A stretch of 64,000 nt of DNA from Roseiarcus sp963835215. Its GTDB lineage: Bacteria; Pseudomonadota; Alphaproteobacteria; Rhizobiales; Beijerinckiaceae. Location of the stretch: positions 972,177 to 1,036,176 of the forward strand of contig CAWIES010000004.1 in the NCBI GenBank assembly GCA_963835215.1. The letters run 5' to 3'. Positions 49,809 to 59,078 of the stretch are shown here, piece by piece. How positions within the stretch are numbered: the stretch's first letter is position 1; the number at the start of each line of letters is the position of its first letter. The notes beneath the pieces were generated by a model that saw nothing but the letters and a program-made list of their open reading frames with translations, ran no database searches and was not told the origin of the DNA. Position numbers and translations under genes: made by a program.

Positions 49809-49846
49809 TCAATATCAAGATATTGACTGGTCCTGCTCGCCGGAGC

Positions 49847-52195
49847 TCAAAACCCAGACGCGCGATCGGCCGCCGGCTGGCCGATCGCGGTTCGCGGCTC
49901 CTCCGCCAATTCGGCGGGTTGCGGCGCGAGCGCGGCGGCGTCGGCGCGCTTGAGCAGTTCGGCGCACAGCGCCGTCAATTGGCGCATCACGCCCTCGCGC
50001 CCGTAACGGCTCTGAACCTGTCGTTGCGCCGCGCCGCCGATCGCGGACGCGCGTTCGGGATCGCGCAAGAGCGTAATGCAGGCCTCGGCAAATCCGCTGG
50101 CGCTGTCCTCGATAAGAATCTCGCTGCCGAGCTTCAACGACAGACCCTCGGCGCCAACCCGCGTCGAAACCACCGGCCGAGCGTTCATCGCGGCCTCGAT
50201 AATTTTGATCCGCGTCCCGCCGCCGCGGCGAATTGGACATAGGGCGAGGCGCGCGCGTCGGTAGAGCGGCGCCAAATCGTCGACGAATCCGAGCCCCTGA
50301 ACGCTCGTGTCGGAACACGCTTCGGCGAGCTCGCGCGTGCCCTCTCCCGCGAGCACGAGTTGCGCCCCAGAAACGGCGTCGCGAACCCTCGGCCAGATCT
50401 CCCTAATCAGCCAAACCATCGCCTCCCGGTTGGGTGGGTAAGCCGCAACGCCGACGAAGAGCGCGACTGGGTCCACCGCGCTCGGCAGCGCGCCGTAGGA
50501 AAATCCAGTGTTGGGCACCACCGCAACGGAAGCGGACGGCGCCGCGGCTCGCACCTTGGCCTGATCGAGATCCGATGCGACGAGCAAGCACGCCGCTATG
50601 CGGGCGACCCGTCTCAGCGCATGGAGCGCGAGGGCGCCTTCAGCGCGAATGCCGAGCCGGCGCCAAAAATCCGGAGTCGAGTCGGCGAGCCGCGCGAGTT
50701 TCACGTGCTCAAGATCGTCGGTGTCCACCACGATCGGGGGCAGCTCCGAGCCAACCCGTAGCAGCGGCGCAGCGCCGCCGAGGTGTTGAGCGAAAATCAA
50801 ATCCGGTTGCAATTCCTCAAGGCGCTTTCGCAGGGCGGCGGACTGTTTGTGTCCGCAGGTTCGCATTGTCGCCGCAGTGTTCAAGAAACCGACCGCGCCG
50901 CGCAGAGCCCAGAAGGCGTCGCTGATTTGAGCAGAGAGGCGACGCGGCCCCGACCCGGCCTGAACGAACCTGACGAAACCGGCAATTTGCCAATGTTGTT
51001 TTATGGCTTCGGCATGGAGGGTTTCGTCCCCCGGCGACAGCCGGTGGGCGGGCCAAAAGAACAGTGCGTCCACCGGCCCGAGTTGGGAGAGCGCTTCGAC
51101 AGCCGTGTGCAGGCGCTGAAAGACGCCGAAAACGCATGTTCTGGGATCGGCCGGATAAAACTCAGTGAGTAGGAGGATGCGGGGAAGTCGGCGCGCGTTC
51201 GCTTCCCTCGGGCGCGCCGGCAGGCGTCCAACGAGCGCCGCCTTTTGCCGCCGCCGCGCGATCGCGGCCAAATCGCTCGGGCGGGCGTTCGCGAGCGCGT
51301 CAACGAGGGTCGCGACGAATGTCGGCAGATCAAAACGCCGCGCGGCGCGCCCGCACTCGCTGATCGCCAAGCCCGTCAAATGGCGCCGAGCGCTGCCGCC
51401 GACCCGCTTGCGCACGGGCGCCGAGAGGCGCGCAAGCGCTTCGCTCGCCCATCGGCGCGCTTCGCGCCGCTCAGCCAACTGACGGCCGACGTCCCGGTCG
51501 GCTTCGCTCGCAGCCGAGCGATGCTCGACAAGAACGCGCGGGTCGAACCACAGCGCGCGCTCTTCTGCGATGCGCAGCCACATGTCGCGCTCGGCGCACC
51601 CGTCATAGGCGCTGTCAAAACCGCCCAATTGTTCGTATGTCGCGCGGCGCACCGCGACGGCCAGGCTCGGGATCGCCGGGCCCGCTACGAGATACTCCGG
51701 CCATTCGTAGAAGAGACCCTCTCCGCCTTGAAGACGAAGGTATCCCCGGCTGGCCTTCGCGGGCCCACCCGCGTCGCAATGCTGCGCGAAAAAGGCCCCC
51801 GCGTCGGGCGCCGCCTCGAGCGCGCCAGCTGCGGCGCGATAGAACTCCGCTTGGACGCGATCATCTTGCCCTAGAATATGCACCAAGTGCCCGCGCGCGA
51901 GCTGCAGGCAGTGGTTCAGGACGGCGGCGCGCTTCGCGCGAGGCTCGAAACGGTGAAACTCGACGCCGCGCGCCGCGCACTCGTTCCGAAATAGTTCGAG
52001 ATCGCCCTCGCTTCTGGGTCCGTCAGCGCAATCGAGCAAAGCGATCTGCGCCTCGTGCGCCGTCAGGCCGGCGGCAAGCGCCGCTGAAACCCGGTCGCGA
52101 AGTCCGCGAATGTCGAGGCGGTCGATTGTCACCATGATCGACCATCGCGGGCGTCCAACGTCGGAGCGCACAGGCCCTGGCGCAGGGATGCTCAT
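49847..52195 (-). CDS. two-domain glycosyltransferase (GT2-like plus GT4-like)
   Basis: 782 aa. The N-terminal 250 residues are GT-A/GT2-like: FEPRAKRAAVLNHCLQLARG, HLVHILGQDDRVQ (acidic nucleotide-binding site) and YDGCAERDMWLRIAEERALW. The C-terminal half from about residue 350 is GT-B: RILLLTEFYPADPRTCVFGV, DLIFAQHLGG, VPNTGF, LFVGVAAYPPNREA, GLGFVDDLAPLYRRARLALC and IKIIEAAMNARPVVSTRVGA. Likely builds a surface glycan. ATG at 52195 overlaps the stop of the GT2 gene upstream (ATGA). The N-terminal extension upstream of 52195 lies within that gene and is rejected. Confidence 0.85.
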   Translation of the reverse strand: MSIPAPGPVRSDVGRPRWSIMVTIDRLDIRGLRDRVSAALAAGLTAHEAQIALLDCADGPRSEGDLELFRNECAARGVEFHRFEPRAKRAAVLNHCLQLARGHLVHILGQDDRVQAEFYRAAAGALEAAPDAGAFFAQHCDAGGPAKASRGYLRLQGGEGLFYEWPEYLVAGPAIPSLAVAVRRATYEQLGGFDSAYDGCAERDMWLRIAEERALWFDPRVLVEHRSAASEADRDVGRQLAERREARRWASEALARLSAPVRKRVGGSARRHLTGLAISECGRAARRFDLPTFVATLVDALANARPSDLAAIARRRQKAALVGRLPARPREANARRLPRILLLTEFYPADPRTCVFGVFQRLHTAVEALSQLGPVDALFFWPAHRLSPGDETLHAEAIKQHWQIAGFVRFVQAGSGPRRLSAQISDAFWALRGAVGFLNTAATMRTCGHKQSAALRKRLEELQPDLIFAQHLGGAAPLLRVGSELPPIVVDTDDLEHVKLARLADSTPDFWRRLGIRAEGALALHALRRVARIAACLLVASDLDQAKVRAAAPSASVAVVPNTGFSYGALPSAVDPVALFVGVAAYPPNREAMVWLIREIWPRVRDAVSGAQLVLAGEGTRELAEACSDTSVQGLGFVDDLAPLYRRARLALCPIRRGGGTRIKIIEAAMNARPVVSTRVGAEGLSLKLGSEILIEDSASGFAEACITLLRDPERASAIGGAAQRQVQSRYGREGVMRQLTALCAELLKRADAAALAPQPAELAEEPRTAIGQPAADRASGF

Positions 52196-53103
52196 TGATG
52201 CGTCCGGTATTCCTCGATCCTGACGCCGATCAGGTGGAGCATCTTGCCGATGTCGTCGCAGCCGTTGACGAAATGGCGCGTCGCGAGGCGTTGATCGCGG
52301 CGCCAATGCCTTGCGGCCGACGCGGCATTCGTGACCGCGTTTCGGCCGGAGCGCAGCATTCGCGCCGCTTGCGTCGCGAATGTGCCCGACTTCCATTCGA
52401 TTTCCGCGATCGTCGCGCCATTGCGCAGCGCGCGGATCGTGATCCAGCGCAAATTGGCGCGGGCGGCGGGGCGGCGTTCGAATACATGCGCGTTGGCGGC
52501 TTCGACCACGCGCGCGCCGTTTTCAATCATTCGCTTGAACAAATGAACGTCCTCCGCGCCGGTCAAGTCGAAGCGGGTCGAGAAGGGCGCGGCGCCGTCG
52601 GGCAGCGCAGCGCGTCTGACCAGAGCATTGCCGGTATAGGTGCGCCACCAGGGAACCGCCGCGTGATTGGCGTTAGGCTGCGGATTGAACAACCCGCAGG
52701 ATCTTATGTAGTCGGGGACTTCGGCCGCGAACTCGCATTCGACCGGGCCGATCACCGCGTCGGCGTTGCTCTGCCAGGCGACGGCGCTCATCTGCAAAAG
52801 CCAATCGGGCGCCGCCCATTCGTCGTCGTCGATGAAGGCAAGCATGGGCGCGCGCGCGGCGGCGACGGCGCGATTGCGGGTGCGGGCGATGCCGCGAACG
52901 GGCTCGACCAAGTAGGTAAGATCGAGCGGGCCGCGAAATCGATCGGCAATCGGCTCGCCGCTCCGTTCTTTGTCATTGTCGACGACAATGACGTCGAAGA
53001 CCGGCGCTCTTTCCTGCGCGACCAGCAACTCCAGCAATCGCTCGAGACCGGCCGGCCGGCGGTGCGTCGCGATGCAGACGCTGATTTGATTCGGCGGCGC
53101 CAT
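52192..53103 (-). CDS. family 2 glycosyltransferase
   Basis: 303 aa GT-A enzyme: ISVCIATHRRPAGLERLLEL, VIVVDNDKERSG, GIARTRNRAVAAARAPMLAF and the metal/nucleotide-binding IDDDEW. The acceptor-side FDLTGAEDVHLFKRMIENGA follows. Transfers a sugar from a nucleotide donor to a cell-surface acceptor. First gene of a two-gene minus-strand unit, coupled by ATGA to the two-domain transferase. Confidence 0.9.
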   Translation of the reverse strand: MAPPNQISVCIATHRRPAGLERLLELLVAQERAPVFDVIVVDNDKERSGEPIADRFRGPLDLTYLVEPVRGIARTRNRAVAAARAPMLAFIDDDEWAAPDWLLQMSAVAWQSNADAVIGPVECEFAAEVPDYIRSCGLFNPQPNANHAAVPWWRTYTGNALVRRAALPDGAAPFSTRFDLTGAEDVHLFKRMIENGARVVEAANAHVFERRPAARANLRWITIRALRNGATIAEIEWKSGTFATQAARMLRSGRNAVTNAASAARHWRRDQRLATRHFVNGCDDIGKMLHLIGVRIEEYRTHQ

Positions 53104-53418
53104 GCGTCAGCCGGCGGCTTGCGCGATCGCGCTCATGCGAGTCTGCTAGTCGACATAGATGCTTCCTCAGGCCCGAGGCGCCGATCGCGGGCGAGCGGCG
53201 GCAAGCCGATGTTTCCTCGCAATTGCGAATTTGGGCAAGCTCTCCCTTGCGCCCGATCGCCGCTGCGCCCGCAATCCGTTTCCCGCCCATGGGGTTAGAC
53301 CGCCCCGCTGAGGTTCACCTGCGCCCCGTCCTGGGTTATCGTCCCGCCCTGGCGCTCAGCGCCAAGCGTTGAAGGGGGCCAGGCGCGAAGCTCGCGTCTG
53401 GCGTATTGGGGCTATGAC
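53104..53418. other. 315-base divergent intergenic region
   Basis: Between two divergent glycosyltransferase genes, so it must hold two promoters. The only structure I see is a small palindrome TGGCGCTCAGCGCCA near 53350-53365. No coding region seen. Confidence 0.5.
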
Positions 53419-55392
53419 ATGAGCGGACCAGCGCCGCCGCCGAGCGACTTCGCGGCGACCCAAGCGGACGCTCTCGGCGGCCGACGCGATGGCGAGGCTT
53501 CGGGCGCGCGAGCATTGTCGCTGGCGATCGGCGTCGTGATCTTCAACAATTCCGTCGCCCAACTTGCCGATCTCGCGCGCTGTCTGACCCGCGCGGCCGC
53601 GCGGCTGAGGGTGTCGGAGACGCTTGCCGATCCGCTGAACCTACCCCGCGTCTCGATCCTGCTTGTCAACAACGGCTCCTCGCCGATCGATCGCTCCCCG
53701 TTTGGCGCCGATGCGAGGCTGACAAATTCATCGACCAACCTCGGCTTTGGCCGCGCCCACAATCGGCTGATGGCGGATGCCTTCGCCGGCGGCGCGGACT
53801 TCTACGTCGCGCTCAATCCCGACGCCATGCTTCATCCTGACGCTCTGATCGAGTTGATCGCCCTCGCGCGCTGGAGCGAGAGCCGCGCGCTGGTCGAGGG
53901 CGCTCAGTTCCCCGAAGAGATGCCGAAGGGCTTCAATCCGCTTTCCCTCGATACGCCCTGGGCGTCGGGTTGCTGCCTGCTTGTGCCCGCGCCGATCTAC
54001 CAGGCGATCGGCGGATTTGACGAGAATCTGTTTTTGTATTGCGAGGATGTCGATCTGAGCTGGCGCGCTCGCGGCGCAGGCTTTGCCGTCAAACACGCGC
54101 CGATGGCCCTCGTCAATCACAGCTACATTCGGCCTGGCTTCAATGCGGCGACCATGCGCGCGCATTTGGACTCCGCACGCTACCTCGCGAAGAAATGGGG
54201 CGCCGAAGCCTTCCAGAACGAGGTCGAACGCGAAATGGCGGAGTTGGGCTTTACGCCAAGCCCATTCCCGGAATCGACGCCGGCGGCGGCGCGATCACAC
54301 CACACGGATTTTAACCACGGACGAGGCTTCGCGCCCGACCGATGGGCCTATCTCGGTCATATTCCCGCCCACACGGTGGCCCGCCGCGCGGATCTCGACA
54401 ACACGATCGACGTCATCGTGCGCTTTCACGATCCCGATCAGGTCGGGCGCCTTTCGCGATGCCTGTTTTCGCTTTACGGGCAGCGGCATCAGCCCGTTCA
54501 GGTTCTCCTCGTAACCCAAGGGTTCGACGCGGCGGGCGGCGCGGCGGTCGAAGCCTGCGTCGATGCGTTCGATTGGTCGGGGCCGCGTCGCCGCCCCAAG
54601 ATCATCAACGTGAAGGTTCCCCCGACCGGCGATCATCGCGCTTCGCTGTGGAACGCGGGTCTCGCTGCGGCGCAGGCGCGCTATGTCGGGTTCTGCGATT
54701 TTGACGACGTCGTCTATAGCGGCGGCTACAGCTTCCTGCTCCACCGGCTCCAGCTCACTGGCGCTGCCGCGGCGTTCGCGTCTTCCGTTCGCGTCGATTG
54801 CACGCCGATGCGCGGCTTCGACTACATTTTCGCCAAGCGACCGCTGGCGGGCCAGAACCGCTACGACTTTTTCGTCAGCAACTTTTGCCCGCCAAATTCG
54901 GTTCTGTTCGATCGCTCGATCGTCGCTGCGGCGGACATGCGCGTCGACGAGAGCCTGTCGAAGAACGAGGACTATCGCGCCTTCGCCGTCATCGCCGCGA
55001 AATACGAAACGGATTGGGCGAGCGTCGGCACCGTGGTCGCCGAATACCTCCAGCGCTCGGACGGAAGCAACAGCATTCTGAGCCACGGTCACAATGTGGC
55101 GGCCGAGCGCGAGTGGGAACGCTCGAGCGCCGACACGCGGCGCTTCATCGATGCGCTCTCGACCACAATTCCCGTCGGCGAGATCATGCGGATGCGCGAG
55201 AGCGAATCCGCACTGCGCTCCGAACTGGAAGGATCGCAGGCGGACGCTGCCACGGCGCGAAAGGAAGCGGCCTATGAGCGCACGCTCCGGCAACGCATGA
55301 AGCGCTCGCTGTCCTGGCGGCTGACCGGCCCTCTGCGAGAGATTCAGCGGATCGGCGGGCAGGCGTTATCGCGCGTGCGACGCAAGGACTGA
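53419..55392 (+). CDS. tandem double GT2 glycosyltransferase
   Basis: 657 aa. Domain 1 (about 30-290) is rhamnosyltransferase-like: SILLVNNGSSPIDRS, NLGFGRAHNRLM, VALNPDAMLHPDAL, GGFDENLFLYCEDVDLSWRA. Domain 2 (about 325-570): IDVIVRFHDPDQVGRLSRCL, HRASLWNAGLAAAQARYVGF, CDFDDVVYSGGYSFL. A short coiled region follows, then the tail SLSWRLTGPLREIQRIGGQ, a motif common at the ends of O-antigen/glycan transferases. ATG at 53419. Both nucleotide-binding acidic motifs are intact, so it may add two sugars. Confidence 0.87.
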   Translation: MSGPAPPPSDFAATQADALGGRRDGEASGARALSLAIGVVIFNNSVAQLADLARCLTRAAARLRVSETLADPLNLPRVSILLVNNGSSPIDRSPFGADARLTNSSTNLGFGRAHNRLMADAFAGGADFYVALNPDAMLHPDALIELIALARWSESRALVEGAQFPEEMPKGFNPLSLDTPWASGCCLLVPAPIYQAIGGFDENLFLYCEDVDLSWRARGAGFAVKHAPMALVNHSYIRPGFNAATMRAHLDSARYLAKKWGAEAFQNEVEREMAELGFTPSPFPESTPAAARSHHTDFNHGRGFAPDRWAYLGHIPAHTVARRADLDNTIDVIVRFHDPDQVGRLSRCLFSLYGQRHQPVQVLLVTQGFDAAGGAAVEACVDAFDWSGPRRRPKIINVKVPPTGDHRASLWNAGLAAAQARYVGFCDFDDVVYSGGYSFLLHRLQLTGAAAAFASSVRVDCTPMRGFDYIFAKRPLAGQNRYDFFVSNFCPPNSVLFDRSIVAAADMRVDESLSKNEDYRAFAVIAAKYETDWASVGTVVAEYLQRSDGSNSILSHGHNVAAEREWERSSADTRRFIDALSTTIPVGEIMRMRESESALRSELEGSQADAATARKEAAYERTLRQRMKRSLSWRLTGPLREIQRIGGQALSRVRRKD

Positions 55393-55395
55393 GAT

Positions 55396-55418
55396 CGGCG
55401 GACGCTCTTCCTCCGCCG
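55396..55418. terminator. hairpin between convergent genes
   Basis: CGGCGGA (55396-55402) pairs with TCCGCCG (55412-55418) around a 9-base loop, between the ends of the double GT and the permease gene. It may serve both strands; there is no long T-run. Confidence 0.5.
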
Positions 55419-55430
55419 GCGGCGTTCGCG

Positions 55431-56444
55431 CTAGGACGGCTTGGCGGCGCGCAGCGCCGAGCCGGAACCTGACATCACCACGACCATGAGAAAGACGCCG
55501 CGCACCACCGACTGCCAATAGGCGCTGAGGCTGATCCAGCCCAAGCCGTTCTCGAAGTTGAGCACGTTGAAGATCAGTCCCAGTAGCAGGACGCCGGCCA
55601 GAGTGGTCGCGACCGAGCCGACGCCGCCGGTCAGCAAGGTTCCGCCGACGACGACGGCGGCGATCGAAAACAATTCCCAGCCGACGCCTTCGGCCGGCTG
55701 ACCCGCGCCGAACTGCGCGGCCAGGATCACGCCGGCGAGGCTGGCGAAGACGCTCGACTGAACATAGGTCCAGAACACCACCCGATCGACCGGCAGGCCC
55801 ATAAGGCGCGAGGCCTCCTCGTTGCCGCCGATCGCCAGAATGTGACGCCCGAAGCTGGTGTAGTTCAGCACGACCGAGCCGTAGACATAGGCGACAAGCG
55901 CAATCCAGGCCGGCGTCGGAAAGCCGAGAAAGTCGCCCTGCCCGAGCCAGGTGAAATCGGTGTCGTAAGAGACAGAGACCGATTGATTTTGCGCCAGCAG
56001 CAGCCCCGTGCCGCTGGCGACCAGCATGCCCGACAGGGTCGCGATGAAGGGCACGATCCTCGCCTTGGTGACGAGCAGGCCGTTGATGATGCCGACGCAG
56101 AGACCGACGCCAAGGCCGCCGAGCAGCCCTGGGAAGACCCCTAGCGGCGAGAGCATCGCCGACACGACGCTGGCGCAGGCCGCTGTGGTTCCGACCGAGA
56201 GGTCGATGCCGCCGGTCATGATGACAAACCCCATGCCAAGGCTGGTCAGCGCCAGCATGGAATTGTAGCGCAGCACACTCAGCACGTTGTAGGCGCCGAG
56301 AAAATGGTCGTAGCGCAGCGCGCCGAAGAGGACGAGCAGGAACAGCGCAATGGCGGCGCGCTGGCTGGCGATCCAGGCCGAGGCGTTTTGCCACGCGGCG
56401 CTTGAGCGCGCCGCGCCGGGCGAATTGGCTGATGGCGCGCTCAT
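55431..56444 (-). CDS. sugar ABC transporter permease (YjfF/RbsC type)
   Basis: 337 aa, about ten membrane segments. RbsC-family signatures: FVIMTGGIDLSVGTTAACAS, GIINGLLVTKARIVPFIATL and GRHILAIGGNEEASRLMGLP (EAA-like loop). Last gene of the four-gene transporter operon. ATG at 56444 overlaps the stop of the other permease (ATGA). It pairs with that permease to form the channel. Confidence 0.9.
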   Translation of the reverse strand: MSAPSANSPGAARSSAAWQNASAWIASQRAAIALFLLVLFGALRYDHFLGAYNVLSVLRYNSMLALTSLGMGFVIMTGGIDLSVGTTAACASVVSAMLSPLGVFPGLLGGLGVGLCVGIINGLLVTKARIVPFIATLSGMLVASGTGLLLAQNQSVSVSYDTDFTWLGQGDFLGFPTPAWIALVAYVYGSVVLNYTSFGRHILAIGGNEEASRLMGLPVDRVVFWTYVQSSVFASLAGVILAAQFGAGQPAEGVGWELFSIAAVVVGGTLLTGGVGSVATTLAGVLLLGLIFNVLNFENGLGWISLSAYWQSVVRGVFLMVVVMSGSGSALRAAKPS

Positions 56445-57433
56445 GCCTTGCGCCCTCGCTGCTGCGACCAGACCGCGCCGGCGATGATCAAACCCTTGAC
56501 CACCAGCGCCGCAGCGTCTGGCACGCCGTTGGCGAGCAGCGTGTAACGGAGAAGTTGGATCAACAACGCGCCTATCAATGTGCCGACCACCGTCGCCTGC
56601 CCCCCGCTGAACGGCGTGCCGCCCACGGCGACCGCCGCGATCGCGTCGAGCTCCATGCCAAGGCCAACCTGATTGGCGTCGCTGGAGGAATTGATCGAGA
56701 TGACCACCAGCCCTGCGACGCCCGCGCACAGCCCGCTGATCGCGTAGACCCAGCGTTTGACATAGGCGACGGGCACGCCGGCCAGCCGGGCCGCCCGTTC
56801 ATTGCCCCCGACCGCCAGCACCTGGCGACCGAACAGGGTGCGGCGCAAGGTCCAGGCGGCCGCGGCGACGAGCGCCAGCATGATCAGCACCTGAAACGGC
56901 ACGCCGAAGATCCGCCCGAGGCCGACGAACTGAAAGATCGGATTCTTGAACGGCTGAAGATTGCCGTTGGTCATCACCTGGCCGATGCCCCGCCCGGCGA
57001 TGAACAGCACCAGCGTGCCAACGATCGGCTGGACGCGGAACCTGGTGATGAACCAGCCATTGAAGGCGCCGAGGAGTCCGGCCACGGCCACCGGGACAAC
57101 GAAGGCCAGAGCGTCGCCGATCACCGGATGCGCACGCCCGAATCCGCTGAGGAAGATCAGCGGCGCCAGCGCCCCCGAAATCGCCATCAGCGAGCCGACG
57201 GAAAGATCGATGCCGCCGGTTGCGATGACCAGCGTCATGCCGACGGAGACGATGACGATGGTCGCGACCTGGGTGAGATTGACGTTCAGGGTCTGCCAAC
57301 TGGCGAAATGCGGCGTCACCGCGAAATTGAACGCGAGCAGGACGATCAGCGCCGCGATTGCGGCATAGCGTTTGAAGAGCGCGCCAAAGTCGAGCGCGGC
57401 CCCCTTCCCTGTCATCGTCGGCGCGTCAGCCAT
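56441..57433 (-). CDS. sugar ABC transporter permease (YtfT/RbsC type)
   Basis: 330 aa with the same family signatures: TLVIATGGIDLSVGSLMAIS, GAFNGWFITRFRVQPIVGTL and GRQVLAVGGNERAARLAGVP. Two distinct permeases with one double ATPase is the arrangement of YtfQRT-YjfF (galactofuranose) rather than the single-permease ribose system. ATG at 57433 overlaps the ATPase stop by eight bases. Confidence 0.9.
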   Translation of the reverse strand: MADAPTMTGKGAALDFGALFKRYAAIAALIVLLAFNFAVTPHFASWQTLNVNLTQVATIVIVSVGMTLVIATGGIDLSVGSLMAISGALAPLIFLSGFGRAHPVIGDALAFVVPVAVAGLLGAFNGWFITRFRVQPIVGTLVLFIAGRGIGQVMTNGNLQPFKNPIFQFVGLGRIFGVPFQVLIMLALVAAAAWTLRRTLFGRQVLAVGGNERAARLAGVPVAYVKRWVYAISGLCAGVAGLVVISINSSSDANQVGLGMELDAIAAVAVGGTPFSGGQATVVGTLIGALLIQLLRYTLLANGVPDAAALVVKGLIIAGAVWSQQRGRKA

Positions 57434-58982
57434 TGGCGTCCAACTTCGCGTCCTCGGTATCGCTATGGGCCATCGCCGCCATGATCGCGGCGGCGTTGAC
57501 CGCAACATGCGGCAGGTCGGCGACGGTGCGCCCGTCGCTGAGAACAAACACCCGGTCGGCGCCCTCGACGATTTCCTCGAGTTCCGAGGAGATCATCAGC
57601 ACGCCGAGGCCCTGATCGGCGAGTTCGCGGATCAGCTTTTGAATTTCGGCCTTGGCGCCGACGTCGATGCCGCGCGTCGGCTCATCCAGGATCAGCAGCT
57701 TCGGATTCATGCACAGCCAGCGGGCGAGCAGCACCTTCTGCTGATTGCCGCCGGAAAGCTCGCGCACTTTCTGCTCGACGCTCGAGGCTTTGACGCCAAG
57801 GCGCGTCATGAAGCGATCGACGATCGCGCGCTGGCGCTCCTCGTCGACGACGCCGAAGCTGGTCAGGCGCGGCAGGATGCCAAGCGTAATGTTCTCGCGC
57901 ACCGACATGTCGGGAACGATTCCATCCGCCTTGCGATCCTCGCTGCAATAACCGACGCCGAGCGCGATCGCCTCGGCCGGTTCGCGCGGGCGCACGTCGC
58001 GCCCCATCAGTTGGATCACGCCGGCGTCAGGGGGATCGGCGCCGAAGATCGCCCGCGCGACCTCAGTGCGGCCCGAGCCGAGCAGCCCGGCCAATCCGAC
58101 GATCTCCCCGGCGCGCACCTCGATGCGGGCGTCGCGCACCCGGCGCCCGATCTGCAGCCCGTTGGCCGCGAGCACCTGCTCGCCGACCGCGCCCGCGGCG
58201 TCGGAGAAGCCGGTCGAGCGTTCGCGAACGGCGTCGAGGTCGCGCCCAAGCATCGCCGCGATCAGATGAAGCTTGTCGACGTCGGCCATCCGGCTCGCCG
58301 AGACGGTGCGCCCGTCGCGCATCACCGTCACCCGGTCGCAGACCTGGTAGAGCTCGTCGAGCCGATGGCTGACGAAGATCACGGCGACGCCCTCGGCGCG
58401 CAATTGCCGCATCACGTCGAACAGCACCGCGACCTCGCGCTCGTCGAGCGACGAGGTCGGTTCGTCCATGATCACCAGCCGCGACTTGAACGACACTGCG
58501 CGGGCGATGGCGACCATCTGTTGGATCGCGGTCGAGAAGTTCATCAGGGGTTGGCGGACGTCGATCTCGACCGCAAAACGCCGCAGCAGCTCCGCCGCTT
58601 GTTCGTTCATCGCGCGCCAGTCGAGCAGTCCGTAGCGACGTTGCTCGCGGCCGAGGAAAATATTCTCGGCGACCGAGCGAAACGGAACGAGATTGATCTC
58701 CTGGTAAATCGTGCTGATGCCGCCTCGCTGGGCTTCCTGCGGCGAAGTAAAATCGATCGGCTGGCCATCGAACAGGATCGAGCCGGCGTCGCGGCGGTTG
58801 GCGCCAGTCAGGACTTTGATCAGCGTCGACTTGCCGGCGCCGTTCTGGCCGACGAGCGCCATGATCTCACCGGCGGCGACTTCGAGCGTCGCCGACGACA
58901 ACGCATGCACGCCTTGGAAGCGCTTTTCGATATCGCGCATCACGAGAAGCGGAGGCGTCGCGGACATCTGAGCTTTCGACAT
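57426..58982 (-). CDS. sugar ABC transporter ATP-binding protein, double ATPase (RbsA/YtfR type)
   Basis: 518 aa with two ATPase halves. Half 1: LVGQNGAGKSTLIKVLTGA (Walker A), STIYQEINLVPFRSVAENIF and VIMDEPTSSLDEREVAVL (Walker B). Half 2: GLAGLLGSGRTEVARAIFGA (degenerate Walker A), RELSGGNQQKVLLARWL signature and LLILDEPTRGIDVGAKAEI. It energises import of a monosaccharide. ATG at 58982 or 58967. Preceded by a strong hairpin at 59012-59045. Confidence 0.93.
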   Translation of the reverse strand: MSKAQMSATPPLLVMRDIEKRFQGVHALSSATLEVAAGEIMALVGQNGAGKSTLIKVLTGANRRDAGSILFDGQPIDFTSPQEAQRGGISTIYQEINLVPFRSVAENIFLGREQRRYGLLDWRAMNEQAAELLRRFAVEIDVRQPLMNFSTAIQQMVAIARAVSFKSRLVIMDEPTSSLDEREVAVLFDVMRQLRAEGVAVIFVSHRLDELYQVCDRVTVMRDGRTVSASRMADVDKLHLIAAMLGRDLDAVRERSTGFSDAAGAVGEQVLAANGLQIGRRVRDARIEVRAGEIVGLAGLLGSGRTEVARAIFGADPPDAGVIQLMGRDVRPREPAEAIALGVGYCSEDRKADGIVPDMSVRENITLGILPRLTSFGVVDEERQRAIVDRFMTRLGVKASSVEQKVRELSGGNQQKVLLARWLCMNPKLLILDEPTRGIDVGAKAEIQKLIRELADQGLGVLMISSELEEIVEGADRVFVLSDGRTVADLPHVAVNAAAIMAAMAHSDTEDAKLDANG

Positions 58983-59011
58983 TGATTTGAATGCGATCAC
59001 GCCGCAGTGGC

Positions 59012-59045
59012 GCCCTCCCGCCTGCATCGAAGCAGGCGGGAGGGC
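59012..59045 (-). promoter_or_regulatory. intercistronic stem-loop after the binding-protein gene
   Basis: A perfect 14-base stem (GCCCTCCCGCCTGC and its complement) around a 6-base loop, inside the operon between the binding-protein stop and the ATPase start. A GAAA/TTTC flank but no T-run. It probably protects the binding-protein mRNA or attenuates read-through, giving excess binding protein. Confidence 0.65.
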
Positions 59046-59078
59046 TTTCAGCAAGGGCGGGAGGGACCCCCTGCGTGA

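Noticed and set aside
49709..49832. tRNA-Phe as a proven attachment site of an integrated island
   Set aside because: No integrase and no second copy of the tRNA 3' end was found in the window; kept only as a possibility in the glycosyltransferase finding.
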